Assembly: GCA_001899305.1 (NCBI GenBank)
Contig: MKWL01000023.1
Coordinates: 1 to 64,000 of the forward strand
Reading direction: 5' to 3'
Length of the DNA: 64,000 nucleotides
From: Thiobacillus sp. 0-1251
GTDB taxonomy: Bacteria; Pseudomonadota; Gammaproteobacteria; Burkholderiales; Thiobacillaceae
Each line of letters begins with the position of its first letter. Positions within the stretch are counted from its first letter, which is position 1. A program made the position numbers and the translations under genes. Below the pieces are notes generated by a model. It saw only the letters and a list, made by a program, of their open reading frames with translations. It was not told the origin of the DNA and did not search any database. Shown in pieces: positions 16,281 through 24,545 of this stretch.

Positions 16281-18239
16281 TCAGCAAATGGATGCACCAC
16301 GATGTCGCCCAATCTGCCACGATACTCCGCCGCCGCGCACCGTTGCGGCGATCTGTTGCCCCAACCGTTGCTCGATAGACGGCTTCCACGGAACCAGGCT
16401 GAACCCCAAGCCGTCATCGAGCATCGCATAGCGCCCACTGGCGAGCGTAACGTTGCGCCGGTAGATGCCCACCACGGGTTGCCCTTCGGACACCGGCCGA
16501 TGCTCCAGGCCTGTTTCGGCGGTAATGTCCTTAGCTGCCTGCGTCAGTTCCCGCTTGCGCAGCGTGCCCAGCAGGTTCCGGGCGAGGATCACGCGCTGCC
16601 CGTGCCGCTCGGCCAATCCCTGTTCGGCCAGGAAGTCGGCGCGCTGCTGCATCGCCTGCTTGGCCTCGCCGCCAAAGCCCAGGTCCCCGAACCCCTTGCC
16701 ACCGCCGATCAATTGCTGGTCCAGCCAAGTCGCACCGATGATGCGGGCCTGCCGCTCAATCGGCAGGTGCGATTTCAGCTCTACCGCGACGCTGCCGCCC
16801 AGGCGCTGCACATCGTACTGACGGCCGCGTTCGGCCAAATCATTGGGCACACGCCAGACGCCTTCGGCTTCGCGCTCCACAATGCCGGCGCGGCGCAGAG
16901 CTTCGAGCCTCCGCACATGCGCCGCTACCACCTCACGCGGATCACGGTCGGGCGTGGCCTGACCTTGTGAGACGGCCAAATGATGATCGGTGCGGTACAC
17001 GCCATCGACGGCCAGTCCGATGATGTTCCGGTCGGCCGCACGCACGTCGGTCGAGCCTTTCACCTCCACCACGGCGCCGGTCGGATAATGCTCCAGCTCC
17101 GATCGCGTCGGTAGCCCAACGTAGTATGCCTTGCCGTCCGTGCCATCGACGATCAGATAGCCTTTGTCATGCAGCTCGTCCGCCAACCCCTTGCCGACAA
17201 CGCGACCGACGATGGAGCGGCCATCTTCGCTGGGCTGGAACACGGCCAGATCGCGCTGCCGGCCGCTCATGGCGCGCTGCATGGTGCGGATGATGTCGCC
17301 ACGCTCGCCCATGGTCCGTAGTGTGGATTCGGCGTCTGGGTGGATAGTCCATGTCCCAGGCTGCTGCACGCTCGCCAGGCCCATGCGCTGCAAATGCTGC
17401 AGGCGGCCGATCAGCATTTGCCGCTGGCGTTGCAGCCGCGGCTCGGCCAGCTTCTCCGAACGCACAAAACCATCTACGGCCAAGCGTTGCAAGGTGCGGT
17501 CCAATCCCGTCCACCGCTCCTGATCGACTTCGCGCTGCATGGCGCACTGGATCTCCAGCTCGGTACGCGGCCCCAGCCATTCGGTCGCCAGCTCTGACGC
17601 CCGCCGACGCATCCCCTCGGCGATGTAGTCGCGGGAAATGATGAGATCTTTGCCTACGTCGTCCTTCCCGCGCAGGACGACGTGCGTGTGCGGGTTGTCG
17701 GTGTTCCAGTGATCCACCGCCACCCAGTCCAGCCGCGTGCCCAGGTCGGCCTCCAGACGTGCCATCAGATGCCGGGTGTAGGTGCGCAGGTCGTCGAGCT
17801 GTTCCGCGTCTTCCGGCGAGACGATGAAGCGGAAATGGTGCCGATCCTCGCGCCCGTGTTCCTCGAAAGCGGCGGTGTCCGCCGCGTCGGTTGTCGGGCC
17901 GTAGGCATGGCCCGGCCCGCTTTGGCTATCCACCCCTTCGCGTTCGATGTAGCGCAGGTGCGCGGTGGTCGAACGCGGCCCAGCCTTGGCCAGATTGACC
18001 AGTCGCGCCTTGATCATCACGCGACGGGCGCTTGGCGTGAGCGAGGCCCCGGCGAAGCGGGCCGCGACATGGCCGCGCCCCAGCCGGGAACCGGGCCGAT
18101 GGCCGACTTTGCCGACCGTCTTGCCGAGTTCGGCGCCGGCCTTGTTGGTCTGCCGCATCACCTTGTTGATGAAGGCATCGCCGCGCTGTCTCGGCGCACT
18201 AGGTCGCGCCCGGAAACGGTCGTCGTCTTGATTGCTCAT
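16281..18239 (-). CDS. Conjugative relaxase (TraI/RlxS, VirD2-like with DUF3363)
   Basis: Relaxase that nicks oriT and pilots the single strand during transfer. It has 652 residues from an ATG at 18239 with GGAGA eight bases upstream. The catalytic tyrosine is probably Y97 (TTAHLRYIERE), and the metal-binding histidines are H184 and H186 in NPHTHVVLRG. The N-terminal half is the VirD2/TraI nuclease; the C-terminal half (from about residue 250) matches the long DUF3363 extension of Tn4371-type relaxases. The protein ends GRHRGASIC close to the expected C-terminus, although the last few residues abut degenerate cargo-border sequence and may be altered. Confidence 0.92.
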   Translation of the reverse strand: MSNQDDDRFRARPSAPRQRGDAFINKVMRQTNKAGAELGKTVGKVGHRPGSRLGRGHVAARFAGASLTPSARRVMIKARLVNLAKAGPRSTTAHLRYIEREGVDSQSGPGHAYGPTTDAADTAAFEEHGREDRHHFRFIVSPEDAEQLDDLRTYTRHLMARLEADLGTRLDWVAVDHWNTDNPHTHVVLRGKDDVGKDLIISRDYIAEGMRRRASELATEWLGPRTELEIQCAMQREVDQERWTGLDRTLQRLAVDGFVRSEKLAEPRLQRQRQMLIGRLQHLQRMGLASVQQPGTWTIHPDAESTLRTMGERGDIIRTMQRAMSGRQRDLAVFQPSEDGRSIVGRVVGKGLADELHDKGYLIVDGTDGKAYYVGLPTRSELEHYPTGAVVEVKGSTDVRAADRNIIGLAVDGVYRTDHHLAVSQGQATPDRDPREVVAAHVRRLEALRRAGIVEREAEGVWRVPNDLAERGRQYDVQRLGGSVAVELKSHLPIERQARIIGATWLDQQLIGGGKGFGDLGFGGEAKQAMQQRADFLAEQGLAERHGQRVILARNLLGTLRKRELTQAAKDITAETGLEHRPVSEGQPVVGIYRRNVTLASGRYAMLDDGLGFSLVPWKPSIEQRLGQQIAATVRGGGVSWQIGRHRGASIC

Positions 18240-18558
18240 GTGGTGTCTCCATCCAAGATCGGCGCAGTCCAGCGAGTGAAGCACGCGCCTTCGCCAATGC
18301 CGGTGCGGCATTGCGCACTCTCGCGGCACGCCGCTGCCCCTTGGCGCGTGCCGCGCCACTCCCATGTGCAGACAAGGTTTTCAAGCGGCCGGGTGCCGCG
18401 TCCTTTTATCTTGCCCTCCGTCTTTTCCGATCGCTGGCGCGACCGGCCTCGACGGGCGGGCTGCGATGGTCTGCACGGGTGAAGCACCGCAACCGCAGGC
18501 TGTGACGCAAGCGATGTGCAGTGGGGCTGCACGAAGAACGGCATGCCGCGCTGCACGT
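18240..18558. other. Candidate oriT region between the relaxase and traF
   Basis: A 319-base non-coding stretch in the usual place for oriT. A perfect ten-base inverted repeat, CGCGGCACGC (18322..18331) and GCGTGCCGCG (18346..18355), is followed at 18407..18416 by TATCTTGCCC, close to the IncP-type nick sequence TATCCTGCCC. No gene is evident. The position, repeat and nick-like string fit an origin of transfer, but no direct evidence exists. Confidence 0.4.
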
Positions 18559-19083
18559 TCATGGCGTGTCCCACGTCCATAACGGCTGCGCGCTGCCGAT
18601 CACGGCGGAGACAGCAATGGGACCGAAGTAGCGGCTGTCGAATGACGCCGGATTGGTTGCGCTGAGCAGGAACAGCTCGCCGTCGCGAAGCGGTCGGCAC
18701 TGCTGCCAGGCTGACAGTGGACGGCCACGCCCATCGACGCTATGGACGCCAGCGACCGCCACGTCGTCGATGCGAACGATGTGCTTCTCGATGCACACCT
18801 GCTGCGGCGACATCGCGCCGATGCGCTTGAGCAGCGGGATGCGCTCGGGCAGGTAGCCGCGCTGCGCAGCCAGCGCGGCGGCGTCTGCCGGAAGCCGGGC
18901 GAGCACGATGCTGTCGACGTGCAGCGAGTCGGGCGGGCTGATGCGGTACCAGCCGCGTGGCACGCTGTCACTCGGGTTGTAGACGAGGCGCGCAACGGGC
19001 GCATGGTCGGACGGCCAGGCGAGCGCAGCGATGCCAAGGACGGTGAATAGTACGACGGCCCAGCGATGGACGCGAGTGTTCAT
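18559..19083 (-). CDS. traF: TraF-like S26 peptidase of the conjugation system
   Basis: A 174-residue protein with an N-terminal membrane anchor (VVLFTVLGIAALAWP) and the S26 signal-peptidase pattern: the Ser in YNPSDSVPRGWYRI near residue 40 and the Lys in IPLLKRIGAM near residue 87. In IncP-type systems TraF cyclises or processes the TrbC pilin in the periplasm. The ATG at 19083 overlaps the upstream DUF2840 stop by four bases, continuing a chain of ATGA overlaps that runs back to parA, so these genes form one translationally coupled operon. Confidence 0.88.
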   Translation of the reverse strand: MNTRVHRWAVVLFTVLGIAALAWPSDHAPVARLVYNPSDSVPRGWYRISPPDSLHVDSIVLARLPADAAALAAQRGYLPERIPLLKRIGAMSPQQVCIEKHIVRIDDVAVAGVHSVDGRGRPLSAWQQCRPLRDGELFLLSATNPASFDSRYFGPIAVSAVIGSAQPLWTWDTP

Positions 19084-19613
19084 CGCAACACCTCGCCCGC
19101 GAGGTAGGCCGCGTGCCGTTCTGCGGTGTAGACCGGCAGTGGCAGGCGCGCAGTCAGCCGGTTGCCCAACGTGCGCCAGTACGCGGGCGACACCGCTGCC
19201 GGATCGATGCCGAGCGTTTCGATGGCGTCGATCTGTGGCAGCACTGACTGCACGTGCTGTTCGCCTTCGGCGCGCAGCAGCAGACGCGCGCCCGGTCGGA
19301 TTCCTGCGATGCGCTGAATGTCATCGAGCGGTGAGCAGGCCTGCAAAATCATGAGCTGCCAGCGCGTCGTACCATAGTCGTTGGACTCCCAGCGTACGCG
19401 GCAGAACACAGCCGCCGGTGTGAAGATCGCGCTGCGCCGCCAGCGGTCCAGTCGCAGCTCGCGCAGCGGATGACCGAAGCGCAGGTAGAGGTTGGTCCGG
19501 TGTTCGACGAAAGCCAGCGACACGCGTGTCAGTGGCGTGTCGTTCGCAACGCTCGATAGCACGGTGCGCGGTGTGGGAAGGCTCTCGCTCGCGGCCTGTT
19601 GGACCGCGTTCAT
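19080..19613 (-). CDS. DUF2840 family protein
   Basis: A 177-residue protein typical of the Tn4371-type ICE backbone between parA and traF. It has no signal peptide or membrane segment. Recognisable family stretches are TRVSLAFVEHRTNLYLRFG, VFCRVRWESNDYGTTRWQL and PAYWRTLGNRLTARLPLP. Its molecular function is not known. Both ends overlap neighbours by four bases (ATGA), so its translation is coupled to the ribbon-helix-helix protein before it and to TraF after it. Confidence 0.85.
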   Translation of the reverse strand: MNAVQQAASESLPTPRTVLSSVANDTPLTRVSLAFVEHRTNLYLRFGHPLRELRLDRWRRSAIFTPAAVFCRVRWESNDYGTTRWQLMILQACSPLDDIQRIAGIRPGARLLLRAEGEQHVQSVLPQIDAIETLGIDPAAVSPAYWRTLGNRLTARLPLPVYTAERHAAYLAGEVLR

Positions 19614-19855
19614 TGCGGCTTCTCCGGGAATTCATCTTCTAGCAGTGCACGCAGCATTTCTGCCACAGTGAGGCCGCGTGTGAAGGCCTCGATCTTGATG
19701 CGGGCGCGCAGCGCCGGCGTCACGTCGAGGGTCAAGCGGGCGGTGTAGAGATCGGTTTTTCCGATGTCTGCACCATCGCCCTGGCGCACCCAGGCGTCGG
19801 CCTGCGGATTGGCTGGCGGACGCGCACCGATGGCGACGCGTTTCCCATTCTTCAT
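19610..19855 (-). CDS. Ribbon-helix-helix partition partner of ParA
   Basis: An 81-residue protein. The C-terminal half (LYTARLTLDVTPALRARIKIEAFTRG and so on) is a ribbon-helix-helix DNA-binding module like the ParG/CopG class that works with Walker-type ParA ATPases. The N-terminal 35 residues are probably disordered, as in ParG. It overlaps parA upstream and the DUF2840 gene downstream by four bases each. It likely binds a centromere-like site and controls its own operon; the three 13-base repeats at 20630..20689 upstream of parA are a candidate target. Confidence 0.75.
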   Translation of the reverse strand: MKNGKRVAIGARPPANPQADAWVRQGDGADIGKTDLYTARLTLDVTPALRARIKIEAFTRGLTVAEMLRALLEDEFPEKPQ

Positions 19856-20490
19856 GGCGCCATCCTCAATACTTCAGCGGCGAGCGCCGCGATCTCGCGC
19901 GCGGCATTGCTTTCTGCGTCGAGTTCGCGAGCGAGCTGACCGCTGGCCACGCTGTCGGCGAACACGATACGCTGGCGAACTTCCGACAACAGCGATGGCA
20001 ATGGTTGATCGGTGAGCGCATTGCGTGCCTCGCGCCCGATCACTGTGGTGCTGACACGCCGGTTGATGACGAAGGTCGCGCGCAGCGCTGGCCGGAACAC
20101 CTGCGCTTCGCGAATCAGCGACACCATCTCGGCGCTGGCCCATACGTCGTAGGGACTTGGCTGAACGGGAATCAGCACCAGGTCCGCCGCGAGCAGCGCG
20201 GAGCGCGCGAGGGCGGCAATTCGGGGTGGGCCATCCATGACGATGTGATCGCAGCGCCTGGCGAGTTCTGGCGCTTCCTGATGCAAGGTTTCCCGTGCCA
20301 GACCTACGGCGCTGAACAATCTTGGCAAACCGTTCTGACTGCGGCGCTGGGTCCAATCGAGTGCCGAACCTTGCGGATCGGCATCGATCAGGATCACTGA
20401 GCTGCCTTGCATGGCCAGCTCACCCGCGAGGTGCGTGGCGAGCGTCGTTTTGCCGACCCCGCCTTTCTGGTTGAGCAGCGCGATAATCAT
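19852..20490 (-). CDS. parA: ParA-family partition ATPase
   Basis: A 212-residue deviant Walker ATPase. MIIALLNQKGGVGKTTLATHL holds the P-loop with the signature lysine (KGGVGKTT), and LIDADPQGSALDW and IVMDGPP are the Walker A' and B motifs. It should help maintain the extrachromosomal ICE form. I chose the ATG at 20490, where the family begins, with AAAGG upstream, rather than a GTG eleven codons earlier. It is first of the parA-RHH-DUF2840-traF coupled operon. Confidence 0.92.
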   Translation of the reverse strand: MIIALLNQKGGVGKTTLATHLAGELAMQGSSVILIDADPQGSALDWTQRRSQNGLPRLFSAVGLARETLHQEAPELARRCDHIVMDGPPRIAALARSALLAADLVLIPVQPSPYDVWASAEMVSLIREAQVFRPALRATFVINRRVSTTVIGREARNALTDQPLPSLLSEVRQRIVFADSVASGQLARELDAESNAAREIAALAAEVLRMAP

Positions 20491-20629
20491 GATGCGCTGC
20501 CTTTCGCGCGCCGATTTATCCACAGCGCGCAGGGTCTTTTTATCGTTAGTTTTATAGATTCAAAGTTAGAAACTAAGTTAAGAGGCGCCGAGACCAGCAC
20601 CACACAATACTTTGCGGCCTGTTCGTACT

Positions 20630-20689
20630 CCTGATAGCACGACAGCGCTGCGCCTGATAGCACGAGGATTTCTACTCCTGATAGCACGA
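20630..20689. repeat. Three iteron-like direct repeats (oriV or parS candidate)
   Basis: The 13-base sequence CCTGATAGCACGA occurs exactly at 20630..20642, 20653..20665 and 20677..20689, a period of 23-24 bases, about two helical turns. The array lies between the 3' end of repA and the 5' end of parA. The spacing suits iterons bound by RepA (origin of replication) or operator/centromere repeats bound by the ribbon-helix-helix partner of ParA. Confidence 0.8.
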
Positions 20690-20695
20690 GCGGAT

Positions 20696-21589
20696 TCACC
20701 GTTTTTCCACAGGCACGCTGATGACACCCTGGCTGGCACCAAAGCTGCCGCCGGGGCGCAGCGGTGCCGTGGACGGCACGGCGCGGAAGCTCAACACTTC
20801 CGGCCCATGCCTCGGCCGCAGGATGGCGAGCGTGTAGCCCGGCAAAGGCTGACGCGCCGCGATGCGGCGCAGGTCGTAGGCGAAGTCGGTGAAGCGCGCC
20901 AGGCTGCCGGATTTTCGGTGCAGCTGCGGAAAATCGAAGCGCCAGCCATCGCGCTGCCAGCCGCCGTGCTTGCGCACCAGGCGGTACAGCCAACGCTCGA
21001 TGCCGCCGGTCAGGCGGAAGTAGTTGGCGTCGATGGTCAATACCAGGCTCTCTTCGAGCACACCGGCGTAGAACCAGTCCGGCAGGATCAGCTCGATGCC
21101 CAGCGGCCGGCCCTGGCCGTCGGCGCGCTCCTTCCACTCGTTGATCCACGAGAAGCGATGCAGACGCCGAGCATTGTGCTGACGGATCGACGTGGCTACG
21201 CTGGTGGACTGCAAGCGATCCAGCGCCGCCTTGAGGCGCTGGTAGTCGCGCAGCGACGTGCCGCGGCCGATGAAGCGCAGGATTTCGTAGGGTGTGGCCG
21301 CCATCAGCCGTGACGAGCGAATGCCCGCATCGCGCGCCTCGACGATCTGGCTCGCGGCCCAGATCAGAATGTCGGCATCCCATATCGTCGCCAGGCCATG
21401 TTCGGCCGTGCCTTCGACCCGCACCGTCACGCTGCCGGTGCGAAAGTCGATTGGCACCGTGCGCTTGCTCTTGGCCAGCGAGAAGAACGGGTAGGCCATC
21501 AGGTCCTGCGCGTCGCGCGCCGGCAGTTCGCCCGAGAAGGCATGGAACAGTTCGAGCTGCTCGCGCCGCGGATCGCGCCCGATGGTCAT
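20696..21589 (-). CDS. repA: RepA-like replication initiator
   Basis: A 297-residue replication initiator of the RPA family common in Tn4371-type ICEs and some broad-host-range plasmids. Typical segments are LMAYPFFSLAKSKRTVPIDF, ATIWDADILIWAASQI, TPYEILRFIGRGTS and LPDWFYAGVLEESLVLTID, giving winged-helix DNA-binding domains. It suggests that the excised element can replicate autonomously. The ATG at 21589 follows the regulator gene on the same strand. Three iteron-like repeats lie immediately downstream of its stop. Confidence 0.88.
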   Translation of the reverse strand: MTIGRDPRREQLELFHAFSGELPARDAQDLMAYPFFSLAKSKRTVPIDFRTGSVTVRVEGTAEHGLATIWDADILIWAASQIVEARDAGIRSSRLMAATPYEILRFIGRGTSLRDYQRLKAALDRLQSTSVATSIRQHNARRLHRFSWINEWKERADGQGRPLGIELILPDWFYAGVLEESLVLTIDANYFRLTGGIERWLYRLVRKHGGWQRDGWRFDFPQLHRKSGSLARFTDFAYDLRRIAARQPLPGYTLAILRPRHGPEVLSFRAVPSTAPLRPGGSFGASQGVISVPVEKR

Positions 21590-21610
21590 CAGTAACGGTG
21601 TCCACGCCGA

Positions 21611-21910
21611 TCAGCGCGAGCCGGGGCGGCGCGCGGCGTGTTGTTCGGTGTACTGCGGATCGGAGGTCATCTCGAAGCTGCGCGCGTCGGCCCACGCTTC
21701 GAGGTCGGTGATGGCATACATCACGCGCCGGCCGAATTTGCGAAAGCGCGGCCCGCCGCCGATGACGCGCTGCTTCTCCAGCGTGCGCGGCGACAGCCGC
21801 AGGAATTCGGCGGCTTCGTTGTTAGTCAGGTAGCGCGCAGACTGCGTGGTCTGGGCAGGCTGCTGGGTGGTAGCGGGTACGGGATACGGCCGTAACGGTG
21901 CGGGTCTCAT
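21611..21910 (-). CDS. AlpA/MerR-like helix-turn-helix regulator or excisionase
   Basis: A 99-residue protein with a HTH_17/excisionase domain: ARYLTNNEAAEFLRLSPRTL, then FRKFGRRVMYAITDLEAWADAR. Such small proteins act as recombination directionality factors or repA regulators in this ICE family. The ATG at 21910 has GGAGC nine bases upstream; an ATG five codons earlier at 21925 lacks this. It lies just upstream of repA on the same strand. The partner integrase that an excisionase would need is not seen in the window. Confidence 0.8.
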   Translation of the reverse strand: MRPAPLRPYPVPATTQQPAQTTQSARYLTNNEAAEFLRLSPRTLEKQRVIGGGPRFRKFGRRVMYAITDLEAWADARSFEMTSDPQYTEQHAARRPGSR

Positions 21911-22017
21911 GGCAAGGGGCTCCATCGGTCAAGATCGCCGACGAAGCAATCGCCGCCGGATGGAAGCAGTCTCGGGAAAGCCAGGCGTGCTGCGCAGGGA
22001 CGTTTTGCGACAGCGTG

Positions 22018-22791
22018 CTAACGTCCCGGTGTGGTGCCGCCGGGTTGTAGCAGGTGACGGTAGCCGCCACCCATGAGCGTCTGACCCCGTCGGATGAGGC
22101 GGCGAACCTGGGCGCGCAGATCGCTGTCGTCATACCAGCGCTCGGCGACGGCGGTGATGCCGAACAACACTTCGGCCACGCCGCGCTGCGACGCACCGGC
22201 CAGCGTGCCATCAAGCGCCTGCAGGGTGCGCATGTGGAGCATGGCCGTGCGGCCAGGTCTGTCCGTGGCGATCGCGCTGTGGTGCGCGTTGTCGGCGTCT
22301 AGCATTGCCAGCTCGGCTTCGATTACGCGCCAGCGCTCGCGAAGCTGGCAACCGGCGCGGACGGCATAGGCGTAAGCCATGCCGTCTTCCAGCGCGGGAG
22401 ATATCGCCATGCGCAGCATGCGGTCGACGAGCTGGGTGGTCAGCACCAGGCGCTTGCCGTCGTGCGTCAGGTGCTTGCGGCCGGGGATGCGCCAGAGCTG
22501 GAACAGCAGCGCATCGGTCGTTGGATCAGCATCGGGATAGACTTGGACGACCGAGGATGGATCAGGGAACCAGTCGGGGTGCGCGTCGCGTGCATCGCGC
22601 GTGGGGTCTTCCAGCAGGCGCAAGCACCAGCGATGAGCCTCGTACTGAGGACGGCGTCGGTGGCGTTGCCAGACGCGCCGGTATTCCGGGTTGCGCCGCA
22701 GGTATTCCCAAGCCAGCGCTGGTCCGTCCAGATGCAGGACGTACAGGTATGCAGCGCTCGGATGCCAGTGAACGGCGCTCGAATCGGCCAT
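22018..22791 (-). CDS. DUF2285-type ICE backbone protein
   Basis: A 257-residue protein. The N-terminal segment VHWHPSAAYLYVLHLDGPALAWEYLRRNPEYRR and the later DALLFQLWRIPGRKHLTHDGKRLVL match the DUF6499/DUF2285 proteins found next to repA and AlpA genes in these elements. The role is unknown; a regulatory or DNA-binding function is often suggested because of its neighbours. The ATG at 22791 is preceded by a very strong AAAGGAGG ribosome site. About 200 bases of apparently empty sequence lie on its upstream side. Confidence 0.8.
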   Translation of the reverse strand: MADSSAVHWHPSAAYLYVLHLDGPALAWEYLRRNPEYRRVWQRHRRRPQYEAHRWCLRLLEDPTRDARDAHPDWFPDPSSVVQVYPDADPTTDALLFQLWRIPGRKHLTHDGKRLVLTTQLVDRMLRMAISPALEDGMAYAYAVRAGCQLRERWRVIEAELAMLDADNAHHSAIATDRPGRTAMLHMRTLQALDGTLAGASQRGVAEVLFGITAVAERWYDDSDLRAQVRRLIRRGQTLMGGGYRHLLQPGGTTPGR

Positions 22792-23003
22792 GGCGAAACC
22801 TCCTTTCGGATGGAAGGAAATCAATCGACAAGGTGGCCGACAACGGGCCGGGCATTCGCACTATTTGCGACTGCATTGCGCCGTTGCTGTACTGAGTGGC
22901 GATCAATGCAAAAAAGGTCTGGATCCAGACCCAAGAAGACGCAATGCGAACTGTTGTGGCATCGCATGGAGTGGCCCGTCAGCGACGGGCCATCGGGGGG
23001 CGA

Positions 23004-23351
23004 TCAATCGTTGATCGATCCGTCGGCCCGAGCCAACCGAGCGTATTCGGACAGCCGCCGCCTTGGCGTGAAATACAGATCGCGTGCAACGGCCAGGTTT
23101 CGTGGTCCGCGAATGCTTTCCAGGACGGAGAGCCGAACGTGGCCGAGTTCCGGCGTGCCCATGCCGAGGTCGATCAGGCCGAAAGCGGTGTCGCCATCGC
23201 CGGGATCGAGTTCGGTCAAAAGCCAGGTCGCGTGCGCGTCCAGAGTGAACAGTTTGACGACTGGCAACGGGTCGCGCTTCTCGCCGCGCGCGGCGGCGGC
23301 GCCGTTGTCCAGCAGTTGGGCGCGGTGCTCGTCGGTGATGAGTGGTTTCAT
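23004..23351 (-). CDS. DUF2958 family protein (copy 1)
   Basis: A 115-residue protein opening MKPLITDEHRAQLLDNG, with VVKLFTLDAHATWLLTELDPGD and AFGLIDLGMGTPELGHVRLSVL, the DUF2958 signature. These proteins are very common in the leading regions of conjugative elements but have no established function. It is a clear paralogue of the gene at 23986..24333: same length, same start and the same core motifs. The ribosome site is weak. It faces the XRE gene divergently across a 304-base spacer. Confidence 0.85.
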   Translation of the reverse strand: MKPLITDEHRAQLLDNGAAAARGEKRDPLPVVKLFTLDAHATWLLTELDPGDGDTAFGLIDLGMGTPELGHVRLSVLESIRGPRNLAVARDLYFTPRRRLSEYARLARADGSIND

Positions 23352-23655
23352 GGTCGCTGCGCGCAAGTGGCCACGATCAACGGGGCGTTGGTTTTGCGCA
23401 AACGTGCTGATGCGCCAAAGCGTGACTGTGAAAATGTGCTTCTGCGCCAAATCGCCAAAGCGGATTCCACCGAATCCGTGGATGCACGAATCGACGAATG
23501 CGTAGGCACGGAACCTATGATTTCAGCAAAAACGGTTTTCAGCATAGACACACCCGTGACAAGTTCCTGCAGGGAAGTTTGTCAAATGAACACTATAGAT
23601 TGTAGCCCTATAGGGCGCCATAAGGTGTCATCGTCGTTTTGCAAGAAACGATTTG
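23352..23655. promoter_or_regulatory. Divergent spacer with a perfect palindrome before the XRE gene
   Basis: No gene. A perfect 12-base palindrome, GCCCTATAGGGC, lies at 23605..23616, 40 bases before the XRE start codon. A short palindromic site so close to an XRE gene is a good candidate for its own operator, and both divergent genes could be controlled from here. No certain -35/-10 pair was identified. Confidence 0.45.
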
Positions 23656-23943
23656 ATGACATCGAAGAACTCATTTCCTGCGGCCCTCAAGATGGTCAGA
23701 AAAGCCCGTGGCCTCAGCCAGGAAGCTTTCTCGGACGTGTCGAGCCGCACATATATGAGTTCGCTCGAACGCGGCCTGAAAAGCCCGACCTTGAGCAAGG
23801 TCGCCGAGCTGTGCGAGGTCATGGACGTGCATCCGCTCACGCTGCTGACGCTGGCCTATGGCGGCGACAGCAAGGGCGTGGACAAGCTCATCGAGCGCGT
23901 GCGGCGCGAACTGGCTGCCCTCCAGGCCGAAAAGGACAAATAG
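23656..23943 (+). CDS. XRE-family transcriptional regulator
   Basis: A 95-residue protein with a cro/C1-type helix-turn-helix (about residues 10-62: LKMVRKARGLSQEAFSDVSSRTYMSSLERG), followed by a short charged helix KLIERVRRELAALQAEKDK that may dimerise. The ATG at 23656 was chosen; a TTG directly before it gives one extra residue. It is the only plus-strand gene in the backbone between the relaxase and parB, which suits an autoregulated switch controlling the ICE genes on either side. Confidence 0.85.
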   Translation: MTSKNSFPAALKMVRKARGLSQEAFSDVSSRTYMSSLERGLKSPTLSKVAELCEVMDVHPLTLLTLAYGGDSKGVDKLIERVRRELAALQAEKDK

Positions 23944-23985
23944 GCGAGAAAAGGGCGCTGCCAAGCGGCAGCGCCCGCGTGACGG

Positions 23986-24333
23986 CTACGTCACGATGCG
24001 CTCCGCGAGCCGCGCTTCGCGCGCATACGCACTGATCGGCTTCGTCGCGATGAAGTGCAGGTCCCGTTCGACCGGAAGGCCAAATCGGCCACGTACCGAT
24101 TGCAGCTCGGCCAGGCTCACATAACCCAGTTCCGGAAAACCCTGTCCCAGGTCGCAGAGCCCGAAGGCATGGTCGTGGTCATCCGGGTCGATCTCGGTGA
24201 GCAGCCAGGTCGCGCCCGCGTCAGGGGTGAACAGCTTGACCACAGGTGGTGGGTCGAAGTCGTCGTTGTCGAGGGACTGCCGGCCGTTGGCCAGAAGTTG
24301 TGCGCGTTGTTCATCGGTGATCAGCTTCGTCAT
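23986..24333 (-). CDS. DUF2958 family protein (copy 2)
   Basis: A 115-residue paralogue of the gene at 23004..23351, opening MTKLITDEQRAQLLANG with VVKLFTPDAGATWLLTEIDPDD and AFGLCDLGQGFPELGYVSLAEL. The ATG at 24333 has a strong AAGGAG ribosome site. Its leader (24334..24510) is homologous to the leader of radC 12 kb away, suggesting shared control. The function of DUF2958 is unknown; a single-strand-entry or anti-restriction role is only an inference from its usual place in leading regions. Confidence 0.87.
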   Translation of the reverse strand: MTKLITDEQRAQLLANGRQSLDNDDFDPPPVVKLFTPDAGATWLLTEIDPDDHDHAFGLCDLGQGFPELGYVSLAELQSVRGRFGLPVERDLHFIATKPISAYAREARLAERIVT

Positions 24334-24344
24334 GGTCTTCTCCT

Positions 24345-24495
24345 TGGAAGGATTCAGGGCGGGATTGCCCGGGACCGCGACAAGCACGGCGCAGCGCAGC
24401 CGTCAGGGTTCGAAGACGGCCGCAGGACGCCAGCGTGCAAGGCACGCGCAGACCTTGACGGCGAGAACACCGTGATAAGGTGAAGGGAGCAGCAA
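24345..24495. repeat. Leader repeat copy A, upstream of DUF2958 copy 2
   Basis: About 150 bases that recur, imperfectly, upstream of radC at about 36660..36810. Both copies contain GGGCGG..ATTGCCCGG, GCAGCGCAGC, GAAGACGGCCGC, CCTTGACGGCGAGAAC, CGTGATA and TGAAGGGA.CAGCAAG in the same order. The rest of the gap to 24545 holds nothing recognised. Confidence 0.7.
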
Positions 24496-24545
24496 GCCAG
24501 CACCCCACCGGTGGGCCGGCTCGACACATGCTGGAGCTGGGAAAC

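Noticed and set aside
20523..20525. Upstream GTG as the parA start
   Set aside because: Adds eleven basic residues before the conserved MIIALLNQKGG start, which has its own ribosome site.
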